A DNA stretch of 64,000 nt from Bidens hawaiensis (Eukaryota > Streptophyta > Magnoliopsida > Asterales > Asteraceae): contig JAIQDT010014645.1 of assembly GCA_021521415.1 (NCBI GenBank), positions 41,001 through 105,000 on the forward strand. The letters are read 5' to 3'. Below are positions 45,898 through 57,060 of this stretch, piece by piece. The position numbers were made by a program, and so were the translations under genes. The notes beneath the pieces were generated by a model. That model saw nothing but the letters and a program-made list of their open reading frames with translations. It was not told the origin of the DNA and searched no databases. How positions within the stretch are numbered: the stretch's first letter is position 1; the number at the start of each line of letters is the position of its first letter.

Positions 45898-46621
45898 AAA
45901 TTATAACAAAATAATTATATGAATATTGTAAGGGATCAGTTTCCATCATTTCCCCATTTAGAGATCTCAACAAATTTGACAGCTAACTTTGTACCGTTGG
46001 AATCAATGTTTTAAAAACTGGTTTTTTACTCATACCGGATTGGACTAAAAAATGATATAACCGGTTGAACCGGGTTGTACCGGAAGGTTCAACCGGGTTA
46101 TGTAGTTTACCTTGTAATTTGAGATATTGCAACTTCAACTAAAACATAACCCAAAAACATATGATTCCATAATAAAATATAATCCATACTTAAAAAATAA
46201 TACAACACTACTTGTTTTTTTAAAAAATAATTCAAAAGTATACCCATTTCAATGTTAATCGCTAGGTTAAAAGTAATTTTTAAAAATATAGGCCACAAAA
46301 TATCAAAAATCTCTTGGGCATTAAACCGGTTTGCCGGGTTAAACCGGTATTTTAAAAAAACAACCGGTTCGATATTCTAGCAAACTGTTCAAAAATATCA
46401 GGCAAAATACCGCCCTGATATGCGAAACCCAGTATTGCCGGTTAAACCGGCCAGCATGAACCGGTATTTAAAATATTTACAATCAAAACATAACACAATC
46501 CTTTTTAATTTTGTATTTCCTTGTTAAAGGACAGAACTTTCTTTTGTATTTCAAGGTTTTCTTTTCTAGCTTGCAAATATAACAAAAACAAGAATACTTA
46601 ATAAAAACTCTCTAATTATCA
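45892..46621 (+). mobile_element. 3' LTR of the copia element
   Basis: TGTTAGAAATT starts right after a purine tract (TTAAGGGAAAG); the end is set at TTATCA near 46621. An inverted-repeat element interrupts it at 46009-46473. Confidence 0.65.
46009..46473. mobile_element. CCGGTT-rich inverted-repeat element inside the copia LTR
   Basis: Ends TTTTAAAAACTGG and, inward, TTTTAAATACCGG match at 11 of 13. The inside repeats AACCGG and CCGGTT many times. A relic with the same words is at 23615-23690. No coding; target duplication unclear. Confidence 0.6.
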
Positions 46622-47439
46622 AGTCAATAATGGAGATAGAGAAGATAAACGTCGTAACACTACATTTTATTCAACTCACGTGTTTCTGATATGTTATTAC
46701 AATAAATAAATTGAATATTAAGAAACGTAGTCAGATAAATGACAAGTTATAATAAAATTCTTTGACCGGGCCGATTAAAATATTTTGTTATTATTGTACG
46801 ACTTGACCGTCAGGATCAACCATTATGTTCTTGGAAATATATCTATTTAACTGTTATTAAATACTAAATATTAGATATAAAAATATTAAGACCATCACCA
46901 ATACAAAGTATGTAAACGTACTTATCATTTCTTTTTCCTTTCACACATTCTATTTCATCATTTTCTCTCTCATTCTCCCTCACATGTACTTAGCCAAGGA
47001 TTTTTCAAAACTCTCTTTGTCTTGTCTCTCTCCTCCAATTCATCATTCATATCACAAATGCAAGCTAAATACATTGCATTGGGTTTGGTCTAACTTCTAA
47101 GAAATATTTATCACTCTTTTAAACAGTCCATATTTAAAATTAACAACTTAAACTAATAAAAGATCACTCTAATATAAATGATTATAACGGATATTCGTAT
47201 TTCAACGGTGAAATCCTTTAATTTGTCCATGGTTAGGGATGAAGACAGCCGAGACCAATCTCATTTAAGTTGTGCTCGACTCAACTAAGTTACGAGGACT
47301 CCAGCTAGAACTTGTCTCATTTCAGACGCTAATAATTTTTGAGATTGTCTCGTTTATTCATACACCAATTGATAAATACACAATTATATCTATTTAATGT
47401 ATGACTATAGTTTTCATATATACATATACTAGATTTTAT
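46622..47439. other. intergenic DNA with one MITE
   Basis: AT-rich; apart from the Tourist-like element at 46890-47090, 47220-47345 is a worn repeat arm. No gene. Confidence 0.4.
46890..47090. mobile_element. Tourist-like MITE with TAA duplication
   Basis: GACCATCACCAAT... to ...ATTGGGTTTGGTC, imperfect inverted ends, flanked by TAA on both sides (46887-46889 and 47091-47093). The TAA/TTA target and GA/GGCCAT-like ends are usual for PIF/Harbinger MITEs. 201 bases. Confidence 0.65.
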
Positions 47440-47995
47440 CCTCTGTATTACGGGGTTGTTTTCATTTTTTGTTTCTAATATTTATATATTTTTTATTTTA
47501 ATTTTATTTATTGTTAGGGAGCTAATAATATACTCAGGGTTTGATGATGAAAGAGATTTACAAATAAATAAGATGTTATAACCCGTTTAAAAGATATATG
47601 AGTTTGGTGAGACCCATGACCCACCCCGTATTACTAGGGTTGTTTTACATTTTTTGTTTTTTAATATTTATGCTTTGGATTTTAATTTTCTTTATTGTAA
47701 GAAAGTTAATAATATACTTATGATTTGATAATAAAAGGGTTTCACAAATAAATGATATGTTATTAGCAATTTAAAAGCTATCTGGATGTGGTGACCCATG
47801 ACCCACTTATTTTTTTTTACTATAAAATTGTTTCTTAATTATATAATATCTTTTTTTTTAATTTGGATATTAATATTTAGTACACCCTATTTTATAGGAT
47901 TTTCATATAAAATATTTGGTAAGATTAAATTTTAATTTAATGAGATGTTATAACCCGTTTAAGAGCTATCTGGGTTTGGTTAAACCCATACCCGT
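47440..47995 (+). repeat. imperfect tandem repeat, about 195 bases, 2.7 units
   Basis: Units start near 47440 (TATTACGGGGTTGTTTTCATTTTTTG) and 47628 (TATTACTAGGGTTGTTTTACA) and a partial one ends at 47990. Each carries TTATAACCCGTTTAA-like and GACCCATGACCCAC phrases. Confidence 0.8.
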
Positions 47996-48365
47996 TAATT
48001 CGTGTCAAATGCACGAGAAGACTCCATTTACAAATAAAGCAATCTGATAACTTAAAAGAATTTAGGAAGTAACCATAGAGCTTTTAAAGGTTTCATTTAT
48101 ATATATATATATATATTATAGATATTGATTATGGATACTTTTAGTTACTTTAATGATAATTTTATATATAGTGATCATATAGTAACTACTGTGTAAATAT
48201 ATATTTAACAGGACAGAAAAAAAAAATATCTTGTTTTGGCTTACGAGCCTACTTGAGTTTGATAAGTGAAGCACGAGCTTGTTTAATAAACAATTTTTTT
48301 TACACGAGATTGTTTAAGCTCGGATCGATATGAGCTTGTGACTAGCCGATATCCGATTCTTTTTG

Positions 48366-48750
48366 CTGGATTAGGTGATTTTACCAAAAATTAATGAATT
48401 TAGGTGGCTTACTAAACTTTAAGTGCTTTTAGATAATTTGCTATATCAGATAACCGGATTATGAGAACACATCAGCTAACTTTCCAAATGACAATCCATA
48501 TCATCGTCCAAGTCCAAGTCATTGTTCAAAAGTGGCAGTTTGCGTAATCCGCTATTTGAGATAGCGGCTTCCACATGTCACAATTGGATGACTTGGGCTG
48601 CCATTTGGAAAGTTAGCTTATGTGTCCTCATAATCCGCTATCTAAGATAACAAATTACCTAAAATCATTTAAAATTCAGCCAGCACCTAAAACCACTTCT
48701 CATTTTTTATTCATATATTTTTTTGTCAAACCACCTAATACAACAAAAAT
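48366..48750. mobile_element. long-armed foldback element
   Basis: Left arm 48370-48500 (TTAGGTGATTTTACC, CTAACTTTCCAAATG) pairs with right arm 48580-48748 (CATTTGGAAAGTTAG, ACCACCTAA). Arms exceed 100 bases with moderate drift and leave a short loop. No ORF. Confidence 0.75.
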
Positions 48751-49295
48751 AAAAGCCAACATCTTGAATAGCTCATGAATAACTTGCCTTGTTTTACACT
48801 CCCTACACCCCATTAACGATGATAATAAAACAAGCAAAAACCCTTGATTAAAGTGTTTGAACCATGCATGCAGCAAATTTTGCATGGGTTTCGGTTCGAT
48901 TCCAACAAATGTATATCACTAATAGGATAGAATAAAACACTATATTTTTAGGATTCGAACTTAGTTAAAGATGGGTTGCAAAGCCTTTCAGAGTCCTGAC
49001 ATGCAAATTAATTTTGAAATTAAGAAAAGAAAAGGAAAATGTGAAATAAAAAAATCCGGTTAAATAACCGGCTTTTCCCACCACCACTTGTGTTTTTTGA
49101 AGAGAGAGGATAAGAAAATTTCTAGAAGATTTGATTCCCAAAAGCCCATTCAACTCTTTCATTTGTGGACTGTAGAACTTGACATAGTCAATTTGAGCTG
49201 TTTTTAAAGCTACAATAATTTGTCATATCTATATCTTTTTCTGGTTCAGTAACCGTTAGGCTTTAGCTTGACCCAAACACAACCCATTTGTCGAA
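48751..49295 (+). promoter_or_regulatory. upstream region of the LRR gene
   Basis: About 550 bases before the ATG with no ORF or repeat; probably holds the promoter. No convincing TATA choice. Confidence 0.3.
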
Positions 49296-51410
49296 ATGGG
49301 TCGGATCCACTCTCTGATTTCAACTTCTGCTCTCATCTGGTTTGTTTCTGTATCATATGATATGCCCATTGTTTATGGGAATGCTGAAGGTATGTGATTT
49401 ATTGATGTCAGTTTTAATTAAATGCACTAGTAATTTACATTTACCTCAACTGCTTTCTTGAAATCTTGAACAAGTATTAAGTAACCTTGTACTATGCATG
49501 CTCTGAAGAACTTAAGTAGAAAATTCATTAATTTGATGTGTTTAAGATGAGCAAGTAACCGAGTTATGCGTAAGACAGGTGATGCATTGTATGCCTTCAG
49601 GAAGCAGTTGCGCGATCCTTACAACGTTCTGCAAAGTTGGGATCGAACTCTAGTCAATCCTTGTACTTGGGACCATGTTACTTGCAACTATCAAAACTCT
49701 GTTACAAGAGTGTAAGCTTATACACAATTTTAACAAATTTTTGAAATATTAGTAATTTCTCCATCATCAAGTCTTACAAAGAATTCTACATTCGCAGCGA
49801 TCTTGGAACTGCGAACTTGACTGGTCAACTTGTTTCACAGCTTGGGCAGCTTGCGAATCTGCAGTACTTGTAAGTGTTACTTTATCTAACAAAGTTCCCT
49901 TGTTTAATAATAATTTCGGTGTTTTTAACTGCTAACGGGTTGAATGAAAAAAATAAAAGATTTCGTGTAAAAGGAAGCAGATCAAGAGGCCAAACAGCAA
50001 AAAAGTCACCAAAAATATTTTTGATACATAAAACATCTTAATTTTTTTTATTGAAGACAAATTATATTGGAAATAATGTAACAATCATGTTTGACCCATT
50101 AATTATCTGTAGAAAAGGTGAGAGTTTTGGACAATATTAATTTGGGCCAAGCCAACCAAGTATTAACTCCTACCAAGTTTTACCATTATCCAACCTGTCG
50201 AATGTGTCCATTTTACCGCCTCTAGTTGTTACAAATACCAACATGGTTCTAAATTAATGTTATGTGTGACAGGGAGCTATACAATAATAACATAAGTGGA
50301 AAAATTCCTGAACATCTTGGGAACTTAACGAATTTAGTAAGCTTGGATCTTTACCTAAACAAGTTAGAAGGTCACATTCCAACATCATTGGGCAAGCTTC
50401 AGAAACTTCGCTTCCTGTATGATTTCACATCATTCACATTGTTATCTTGATAAATATTACTGCATTAATTATCAGTACATCAACAATATTATTACAATAA
50501 TTATGCAAATCTTAAAATTAGCCTGAAACTTTATGTGACATTTAAAATGTTTGAACCGTTCCTCTTATAGCGTATTTCAATGATTCAATCTAACCCATTT
50601 AAGATAAAACACAACTGAAATAAATAATCTGTTAGTAAATTATCGTTGTGATTATCTGAAAAGTCACGGTGTTGTTTATCTGCTTCTTATGCAAGGATAG
50701 TCGTCTCAACAACAACGCCTTGACAGGAACTATTCCATATTCATTGACTACCATAACTACGCTGCAAGTTCTGTGAGTATATATTAAAGTGGGCTGGCCC
50801 GGTTTTACCTATTCATGTATATATTACAGCAACGATAAACACGTATTTTATTTCTTTTGTTTTTTGCAGTGATTTATCAAGCAATAATCTGAGAGGATAT
50901 GTTCCTAACAATGGCTCCTTTTCACTGTTCACGCCTATCAGGTAACAGAAACAAGTTCGGGTCAAATAGGTAACTTTTTGTACAGATCGGAAAAGGTTGG
51001 GCTGGGCTAACCCAAAACACCGTTTGTCTTAAACATTGTATATTCATTTTTGTTTTCTAATAAAAGTAGTGTTAGTTAAGACTTAAGATAGCAAAATTAT
51101 CTTACTTGAATAACAATATGATTCTCTGGGTTAATATGGTATAACTGGTTCTATACATTAAATAAGTACTTTGGAAACTTCCTACTCGTTTGATCGTTAG
51201 AGATAAAACATAGCCTGACCCAAACTGACCCATTCTTAAAGAGAAGAGTCAACTTTTAAGAAGAGTCAACTTGTCACCACACCACTTCGTGTTGTTGACT
51301 GAAAAATTTTGTATTCTTTCAGTTTCGCCAATAATCCAAAGTTGATTCTTCCCGCGATTATTCCTCTTGCACCAGCCCCGGCTCCTGCTCCAACTCCATT
51401 GAAAACATAA
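49296..51410 (+). CDS. SERK-like LRR ectodomain protein, no kinase
   Basis: Exons: 49296-49389, 49579-49711, 49798-49869, 50273-50416, 50701-50772, 50870-50941, 51323-51410; 675 bases, 224 residues, every intron GT/AG. Exons 2-6 are 133, 72, 144, 72, 72 bases, the same as in both SERK copies. Signal peptide ([16 protein letters not shown]), paired-Cys cap ([10 protein letters not shown]), five LRRs, then [16 protein letters not shown] and a tail [13 protein letters not shown] before the stop. There is no membrane helix or kinase. The FTPISFANN match makes it a SERK ectodomain rather than the shorter plant LRR1 type. It is predicted to be secreted and could bind SERK partners as a decoy or modulator (inference). 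Confidence 0.92.
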
Positions 51411-51437
51411 TCACCTTAAGGTAATTCACGTCTGGTC

Positions 51438-51469
51438 GGGGTTGGGTTGGGTTGGGTTGGGTTGGGTTG
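51438..51469 (+). repeat. GGGTT pentamer repeat
   Basis: About six GGGTT units in the 3' flank of the LRR gene. Confidence 0.95.
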
Positions 51470-52435
51470 TCATATGAAAGTTTTTTTGTTTATCTGTTTT
51501 GAGTTTTCTGTAATCTTAATGTACTAACATTGTTACAAAGATTATATCTTATGAAATAATAATATCATTGGTTTAAAAAAAATCAAACAAGATGTTTTTA
51601 GCATTTGATATTAATATATACTTAAGAAAATTGTTAGATTTGTTGAACCTGTTTGACCCGCCTTTTATTTTTCATTTTACCAGTTTGACTTGTTATCAAC
51701 ATATATTTATACAAGGGGGTTAAAATTGTCACCTCTAACGCCCTTCAACTTTAGGACGCGCACAAATAGGATTTGCAAAACAATTTTTGACTTGACTTTC
51801 TCAAAATCTAATTCAATTGATGAAGCTTGGACTAAATCACAGGGTGACCGAAGTCACATACCTAAAAATTTTTGGGTGATTCGGTTCGGGTCAGGTCAAA
51901 AAATATAAATTTTCATGTCGGTGATTTGGTTCGGTTCGGATGGTTCTCTTTGGAAATATCTCTTGACACTCTGATACATACAAATCAAATTTAAGTTTCA
52001 ACAATCGCTCTAACAAAACGTAGCAAAAAGCCTTCAACAATCAAACTTGTAATTTATATTGACAATATACAGAATTTTAAGCTTATATATAGCATTTATA
52101 TTGGTTATATACAAAAAAAAAGGCAAGTTCTTGACAAAATAATAATTTATACTTAGACAAATTTTTGAGGCAGCTAAAGCTTCATGATAATATTTGTATG
52201 CATAGTCAATGCATCATACGACTTCTTTCAGTTGTCCTTTATCTGGTTTTTGTTAAGTTTTTATCCTCGGGGATTTTATATAGTAATTAATAGGGTGTGT
52301 ATATACGTATATCCTAAAATTTATATACCATGATAAAAAAATTAGAAAACTTTTATAAGAAGAATTGAACCTAGGACATCCCAAGTTAACGACCAATGCG
52401 TTAGCCACACAACCTCTTTTCTAGTTTGTTTAGAG
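51470..52435. other. intergenic DNA, no gene seen
   Basis: 51880-51945 has a GGTTCGGGTCAGG-type repeat relic; the remainder is AT-rich. A tRNA-like stretch is listed separately. Confidence 0.4.
52361..52412 (-). other. tRNA-like stretch, probably a SINE or repeat relic
   Basis: On the minus strand TGGCTAACGCATTGG resembles a pol III A box and TAGGTTCAATTC a B box about 25 bases further on. The T-arm does not pair, so it is not a working tRNA gene. Confidence 0.35.
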
Positions 52436-52439
52436 GGTG

Positions 52440-52570
52440 CACTTCAATTTTATAAGAGGGTGTAACACCTATAAATATTTTCGGACAAAATCGTGAAAAT
52501 TTATCATGCTAAGCGGAAAAACGGGGGTGACCGGGGACACCCCGGGTCCCCATTAACCTACACCCATGAA
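52440..52570 (-). mobile_element. end of a hAT-like element
   Basis: On the minus strand AATGGGGACCCGGGGTGTCCCCGG and the following TTTATAGGTGTTA match the start of the relic at 62946. The element would extend to the left. Confidence 0.5.
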
Positions 52571-53263
52571 TTCAAAATCATAAACATTTCATTCAAACTC
52601 TTTAATTCTGACTCGAATTGATAAATCTGACTAGACTTACTAACCCTGGTTGTGAACCATGAACTTTGTGATGATCATGTTGGTGTTTATGAAAACTGAA
52701 ACCAAAAGAAACCATGATGGCATTGAGACCAACAAAGCCAGCATCATTATTTTTCAACTATGCAAGATATACGACACCTCACTTCATAAGAACAATGCTC
52801 TATTATACTAGAGACGTTATAGGAACCTTTAATACATGCCTATTTTTAGGTATTATGTTTGCGAGTTTTCATACGATAAACGAAAGATTTCTGTAGTTCG
52901 GCCTTTATTTTCCGTATGAGTAGTATGTTCTTAGCAGCAATTAGGGTTGAATTGTCTTCTATATGTAGGCAATGATTTGAATGATGGAACAACTTAGCGA
53001 TCATATGTGATAATGTGATAGAAGTGACTTCTTACATATGTTTGGATGGTAGGCCTAAGGGTATACTTTAACGTTCAGGGCGTTAAAACTGAGTTGGCAA
53101 GGGTTAACGAGTGGCATGTCATTCCTTTTATGGGTTAAGGAGCGTTAAATGTAAGGTGGGTTAAAAAGTTAACGGGTTTTAAAATCCTCTGCACACACAA
53201 TAATTTAATAATCAGTTTTACATTAATTGGTGAGGTAAGGGTTTTCTTCCTTCTTTTTCTTAA
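52571..53263. other. intergenic DNA left of the viral insertion
   Basis: AT-rich; 53040-53165 repeats GTTAAC/GGGTTAA words. A 60-codon frame at 52714 matches nothing known. Confidence 0.4.
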
Positions 53264-53282
53264 GGGGGGGGGGGGGGGGGGG
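53264..53282. repeat. 19-base G run at the viral junction
   Basis: Uninterrupted G stretch exactly where sequence related to the virus starts. Confidence 0.85.
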
Positions 53283-53351
53283 CTCTTTTTCTAACTTTAA
53301 TGTAGGAAATAAGTCATTAGGAAGTTCTAAATGTTCAAATACATTAAAATA

Positions 53352-53433
53352 GCCTTGTGCTCAAATTTTTAAAAATTAATGTTAGAGCCTTGTGCTCAGT
53401 TAAAATTAAACACTAAGCCTTAGGCTCAGTTAA
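53352..53433 (+). repeat. short repeats before the movement protein
   Basis: GCCTTGTGCTCA, GCCTTGTGCTCAGTTAAAAT and GCCTTAGGCTCAGTTAAAAT follow each other, the last ending at the ORF start codon. Confidence 0.85.
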
Positions 53434-53434
53434 A

Positions 53435-54289
53435 ATGGAAAATAAAAATTTTCTAATTGAAGATGATTCTGAAGAATCATACAAACAAAATACTGAAGTT
53501 ATCAACTTTAGTGAAAATGAAAGAAGTTTTCAGTCAGATTACATGGTTAATTCTGACCAATTAACAAAAATAAGCAAGCTTAAGTTCAAGCTTGATAATA
53601 GACAGGTCTTTAATCAACCTAATAGCTTACAAAGCCTAGTTCAAAGGCTTTTTCAAGAAAAAAATAAAATCCTTAACCGCTTTAATACTGAAGAATTTTC
53701 AGTAGACATAAAGGATACATCGGGAAAAGTGTTTTTGCCACTCTTAACAAGAGGAGAAATAGTGAAAAGACTTTTGACCATTAAACCTGAACTAAGAAAA
53801 TCAATGAACATGGGACATATAGGAGCAGTAAAAATCCTACTAAACGCACAGTTAAGAGATGGAATCAATTTTCCTATTAAAATGTCTGTTGTTGATAATA
53901 GAATCATTAACAGACAAGATGCTCTCTTAGGGGCAGTACAAGGAAATTTAGCATATGGTAAATTTATGTTTACTGTGAATCCTAAATTTGCTTTACATCA
54001 AGATTCAAAAGATTTCGAAAAAACTCATAGTTTCATACATCAGTGTGAAAGAACTGATCTTATAGAACCAGGAAATAAAGTATTTACGATTAATTATTTA
54101 ATATCGTATATTATTATCAACAGTACTCATTCTATAGAGTATAAAGAAAAAGAGAGTATAACAATCGAAGATATATTCTCAGATATAGGAACATTTGAAG
54201 AAAGTAAATTTACTGAACCCTCACAATTACAAGAAAATTGGGCAATTAATATAGCTCGAAATAAACAAATTCTAGAGTCTAGACCCTGA
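53435..54289 (+). pseudogene. caulimovirid movement protein, 3' end broken
   Basis: 284 codons from the ATG. The core contains FSVDIKDTSGKVFLPLL, GHIGAVKILLNAQ and YGKFMFTVNPKF, conserved in caulimovirid movement proteins that form tubules through plasmodesmata. The frame ends at TGA (54287-54289), and related sequence carries on in another frame (54381-54635, Lys-rich and helical), so the normal C-terminus is separated by a frameshift. Confidence 0.88.
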
Positions 54290-54380
54290 CATAGTTTCTC
54301 TGGACATACTCTAAGAATTAGAGAACCAGCTTCTACAGAAGTACAATTAATACGATCTATGTCGGAAAGAATAGATAAGT

Positions 54381-54635
54381 ATGGAGAAATTCTTAAAGAG
54401 GTTAATGTCTTTAATCCCAATCAAAGAAGCAGTTAAAGCTTTAGATGATGCAATCAACTTTGAAGAAAATGAAATTCTGATAAATAAAATCAGAATAAAC
54501 CAAGCTAGATATGACTTTATGTTACAGGATAACATAAAAGCTCAAAATATAAGATATTTCAAACAAGAAATAGTTGCCGCTAGAAAGAAAATTTTTAGAC
54601 TTAAAGCAAGAAAAACTCTTGTAACCACAACATGA
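54381..54635 (+). pseudogene. probable displaced C-terminal part of the movement protein ORF
   Basis: 84 codons, charged and helical (IPIKEAVKALDDAINFEENE). No start signal of its own. Its stop overlaps the next ORF's start as ATGA. Confidence 0.5.
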
Positions 54636-54793
54636 GTTCTCTTGTAAAAATAGAAGAATTAATTAGAGATCTAATTAATAAAGTAGAAAAATTATCTACT
54701 AGCGAAAATCTAGAGGCTGTAGCCGCAAAGATCATTAAAGATGTCTCTGAAAAAATTGATAAAATAGAGGAAGTTAAGTCCCTCAAAAGCTAG
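54632..54793 (+). CDS. small viral ORF, coiled-coil, 53 residues
   Basis: MSSLVKIEELIRDL...; hydrophobic heptads suggest a coiled coil. It may match the small virion- or vector-linked proteins of caulimoviruses, but similarity is too weak to name. It starts in the ATGA overlap with the frame before it. Confidence 0.55.
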   Translation: MSSLVKIEELIRDLINKVEKLSTSENLEAVAAKIIKDVSEKIDKIEEVKSLKS

Positions 54794-55123
54794 AACAGCA
54801 CACTAAAATCTTCAATGAAAAAGGAAGATTTCAAAAATACTCTTTTCCTAACTTTAATGTAGGAAATCCGTCATTAGGAAGTTCTAAATGTCAAAATGCA
54901 TTAAAATGGCGAACAAAAGAACAATAAAATATTAAAAGAAACAATTCTTTGAGAATTGTAAAAGACTCGACAAAAATTGACATGAAATGCCAGCATCCAT
55001 GTGATAACCTTTGAAACCCATGTGATGCGTTTTAAAGCATTAATGGCTAATTTGGAGATTGATCTGCAAATATAAAAATGTCACATAATTCAAAAATTCA
55101 GCATAATTCAAGATAATTGGGAT

Positions 55124-55222
55124 ATGCATCTGGGTGACAAATTAAAAATTCTATCCGAACCAATAAAGCAAAAGCAAAAGCTTGAAAAAGAAATTAAAGA
55201 GCTTAACAAAACTAAAAAATGA
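55124..55222 (+). CDS. very small viral ORF, 32 residues
   Basis: Lys/Glu-rich (KQKQKLEKEIKELNKTKK). It ends in TGA overlapping the next ATG, again ATGA, as in translationally coupled viral ORFs. It may be a shortened remnant. Confidence 0.4.
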   Translation: MHLGDKLKILSEPIKQKQKLEKEIKELNKTKK

Positions 55223-55386
55223 GTTCTATCTCTAAAAAACTAAAACAAATATTTGATAGCCAGCTAGAGACATGCTCAGCTGAGCAAATACATGAACTAG
55301 TTCAATTAATGCCATTAAGCGATAAAGAATGCGAACAAAAGTTTTTTGAAAGTAAGAGTCTTAGAGACAAATATTTTCCAGAATAG
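55219..55386 (+). CDS. small viral ORF, 55 residues
   Basis: MSSISKKLKQIFDSQ...; no family recognised. It lies between the tiny ORF and the coat protein region. Confidence 0.45.
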   Translation: MSSISKKLKQIFDSQLETCSAEQIHELVQLMPLSDKECEQKFFESKSLRDKYFPE

Positions 55387-55389
55387 GTT

Positions 55390-56608
55390 TTCACTATTTA
55401 AGAACCTAAAACTGAAAAAGAAATCACTTCAGAACCTATGACTAAAGATGAAAATTCCTCTGCTGAAGAAACTCCTATGTACAATAGTAGAACAAATCGG
55501 GCTAGTACTAGTTATACTAGCCACAAAAAGAAAAACACAGAATTTTCTATGCCTTATCAAAAAGGTATACCAAAATCTAATAATGGGAGTTCAATTGCAA
55601 TTGACACCATTAAAATTGACTGTATCTTCGATCTTGAAAAAAGAAAAGAAGTTATAGACAAATGGAATACTGAGATTAGTCTCATTTTTCAGTCTAATCC
55701 AGAAGAGTTCTCTAATGCTAAGGCATTACCTTTATTAATAGAGCACAAATATTCAGAAATCATCCAACACTTCATTAACGGTACAATTTGGAATGAAAAT
55801 ATGCATGGTATAGACCTCTTTGATTAAATAATCAACGCCATGTATATGATGTTCTTAGGTCTTGATTTTCTCACAAATAAATACCAAAAAAAATCAAAAA
55901 TTGCTGGAAAAAGCAAGGCAAAATCTTAAAGCACAATTATGTAATATATGTCTTTTAGACGATTTTACTTGCTTATTTGAGCAAAACTTATACAAGTTAA
56001 GTACGGGCGAATATCATTCCTGGATAGAAGCCTACTTAATGAAAATCCCCATTGTAGGAGAAAAAGCCAAAGAAAGATGTAATAAAGAAAAGAACCCTTT
56101 AACTATTCATTCCCTCGGATTTGCTACAAGGATTGTTAAAGAAGAAATTGCCATTTATTGTGATTTCTCCAACAAACAAAAACAGTTAAAAAGATTTAAC
56201 AAAAAATGTTGCAGTACTTTAACTGAGATACCTCAATTATTCTTTGGATGTGACCCACCCAAAGATAAAAAATACTTCAAAAAGAAGTATAAAAGAAAAT
56301 ATAAAATAAAAAGAAGGTTTTGGAAAACCAAGAAAAGACAATTTACATATGGTAAATATTTTTCAAAAGAAAACCCAAAGATCTGTCCGCAAGGAAAGAA
56401 AAAATGTAGATGCTGGATATGTTCTGAGGAAAGACATTATGCTAACGAATGTTCTAACCAACAAAAATTCCCAGAGAAAATAAAGCTTATTCTAGAAGCG
56501 GAAGAAGAAGGATATTTTCCTTCTGAAAATATTTACGATGGATATACTCAGGTATATTCAGTAACAATCAAATACGACTCTTCTGATGATTTCACTGACT
56601 CAGAATGA
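55390..56608 (+). pseudogene. caulimovirid coat protein, interrupted
   Basis: The first part (55438-55827) holds an acidic N-terminus and a capsid-like helical region (FNGTIW-type, here HFINGTIWNEN). A stop at 55827 and a frame change precede the second part (about 55862-56608), with a Lys/Arg-rich tract and the zinc knuckle CWICSEERHYANEC (CX2CX4HX4C), then an acidic C-terminus. Capsid and RNA/DNA binding functions follow from the family. The break means no full protein is made. Confidence 0.85.
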
Positions 56609-57060
56609 CTACAACCCCTAAGCAGGAAGAAAATGAATTAGGCAAATTACATTTTGTCAAAATATTTTAAAACAAGAAGAATTGGTTTATGCTAATATAA
56701 CCAATCCTAATTCTATTTATATCAAAGGAAAAATTTTTCTTAAAGGATATAAGACAATAACTTTGCATTGCTATGTTGACACTGGAGCAAGTCTCTGTTT
56801 AGCAAGTAAATACATTATCCCTGAAAAACTTTGGGAAACACACCTAAAGATATTAAAGTAACAATTTCTAATGAAGAAACAATTAAACTAAATAAGGTTT
56901 GTGAAAATCTTATAGTTACTTTTCAGGAGAACCATTCCCTATTCCTACCATTTATCAACAGGAATCTGGAATAGATTTACTCATTGGAAATAATTTCTGT
57001 CAGCTGTATGGACCCTTTACATAATGGTTAGACAGAATATCTTTCCATCTTAATCAGGAA
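56605..57060 (+). pseudogene. viral aspartic protease region, broken
   Basis: VDTGAS at about 56777-56794 is the catalytic motif. Several stops and frame changes flank it. The first ATG overlaps the coat protein stop. Confidence 0.75.

Noticed and set aside
51438..51469. GGGTT repeat as telomere-like sequence
   Set aside because: Plant telomere repeat is TTTAGGG; this is a short pentamer microsatellite.
52361..52412. Working tRNA gene
   Set aside because: A- and B-box-like words exist but the T-arm and acceptor stem do not pair.
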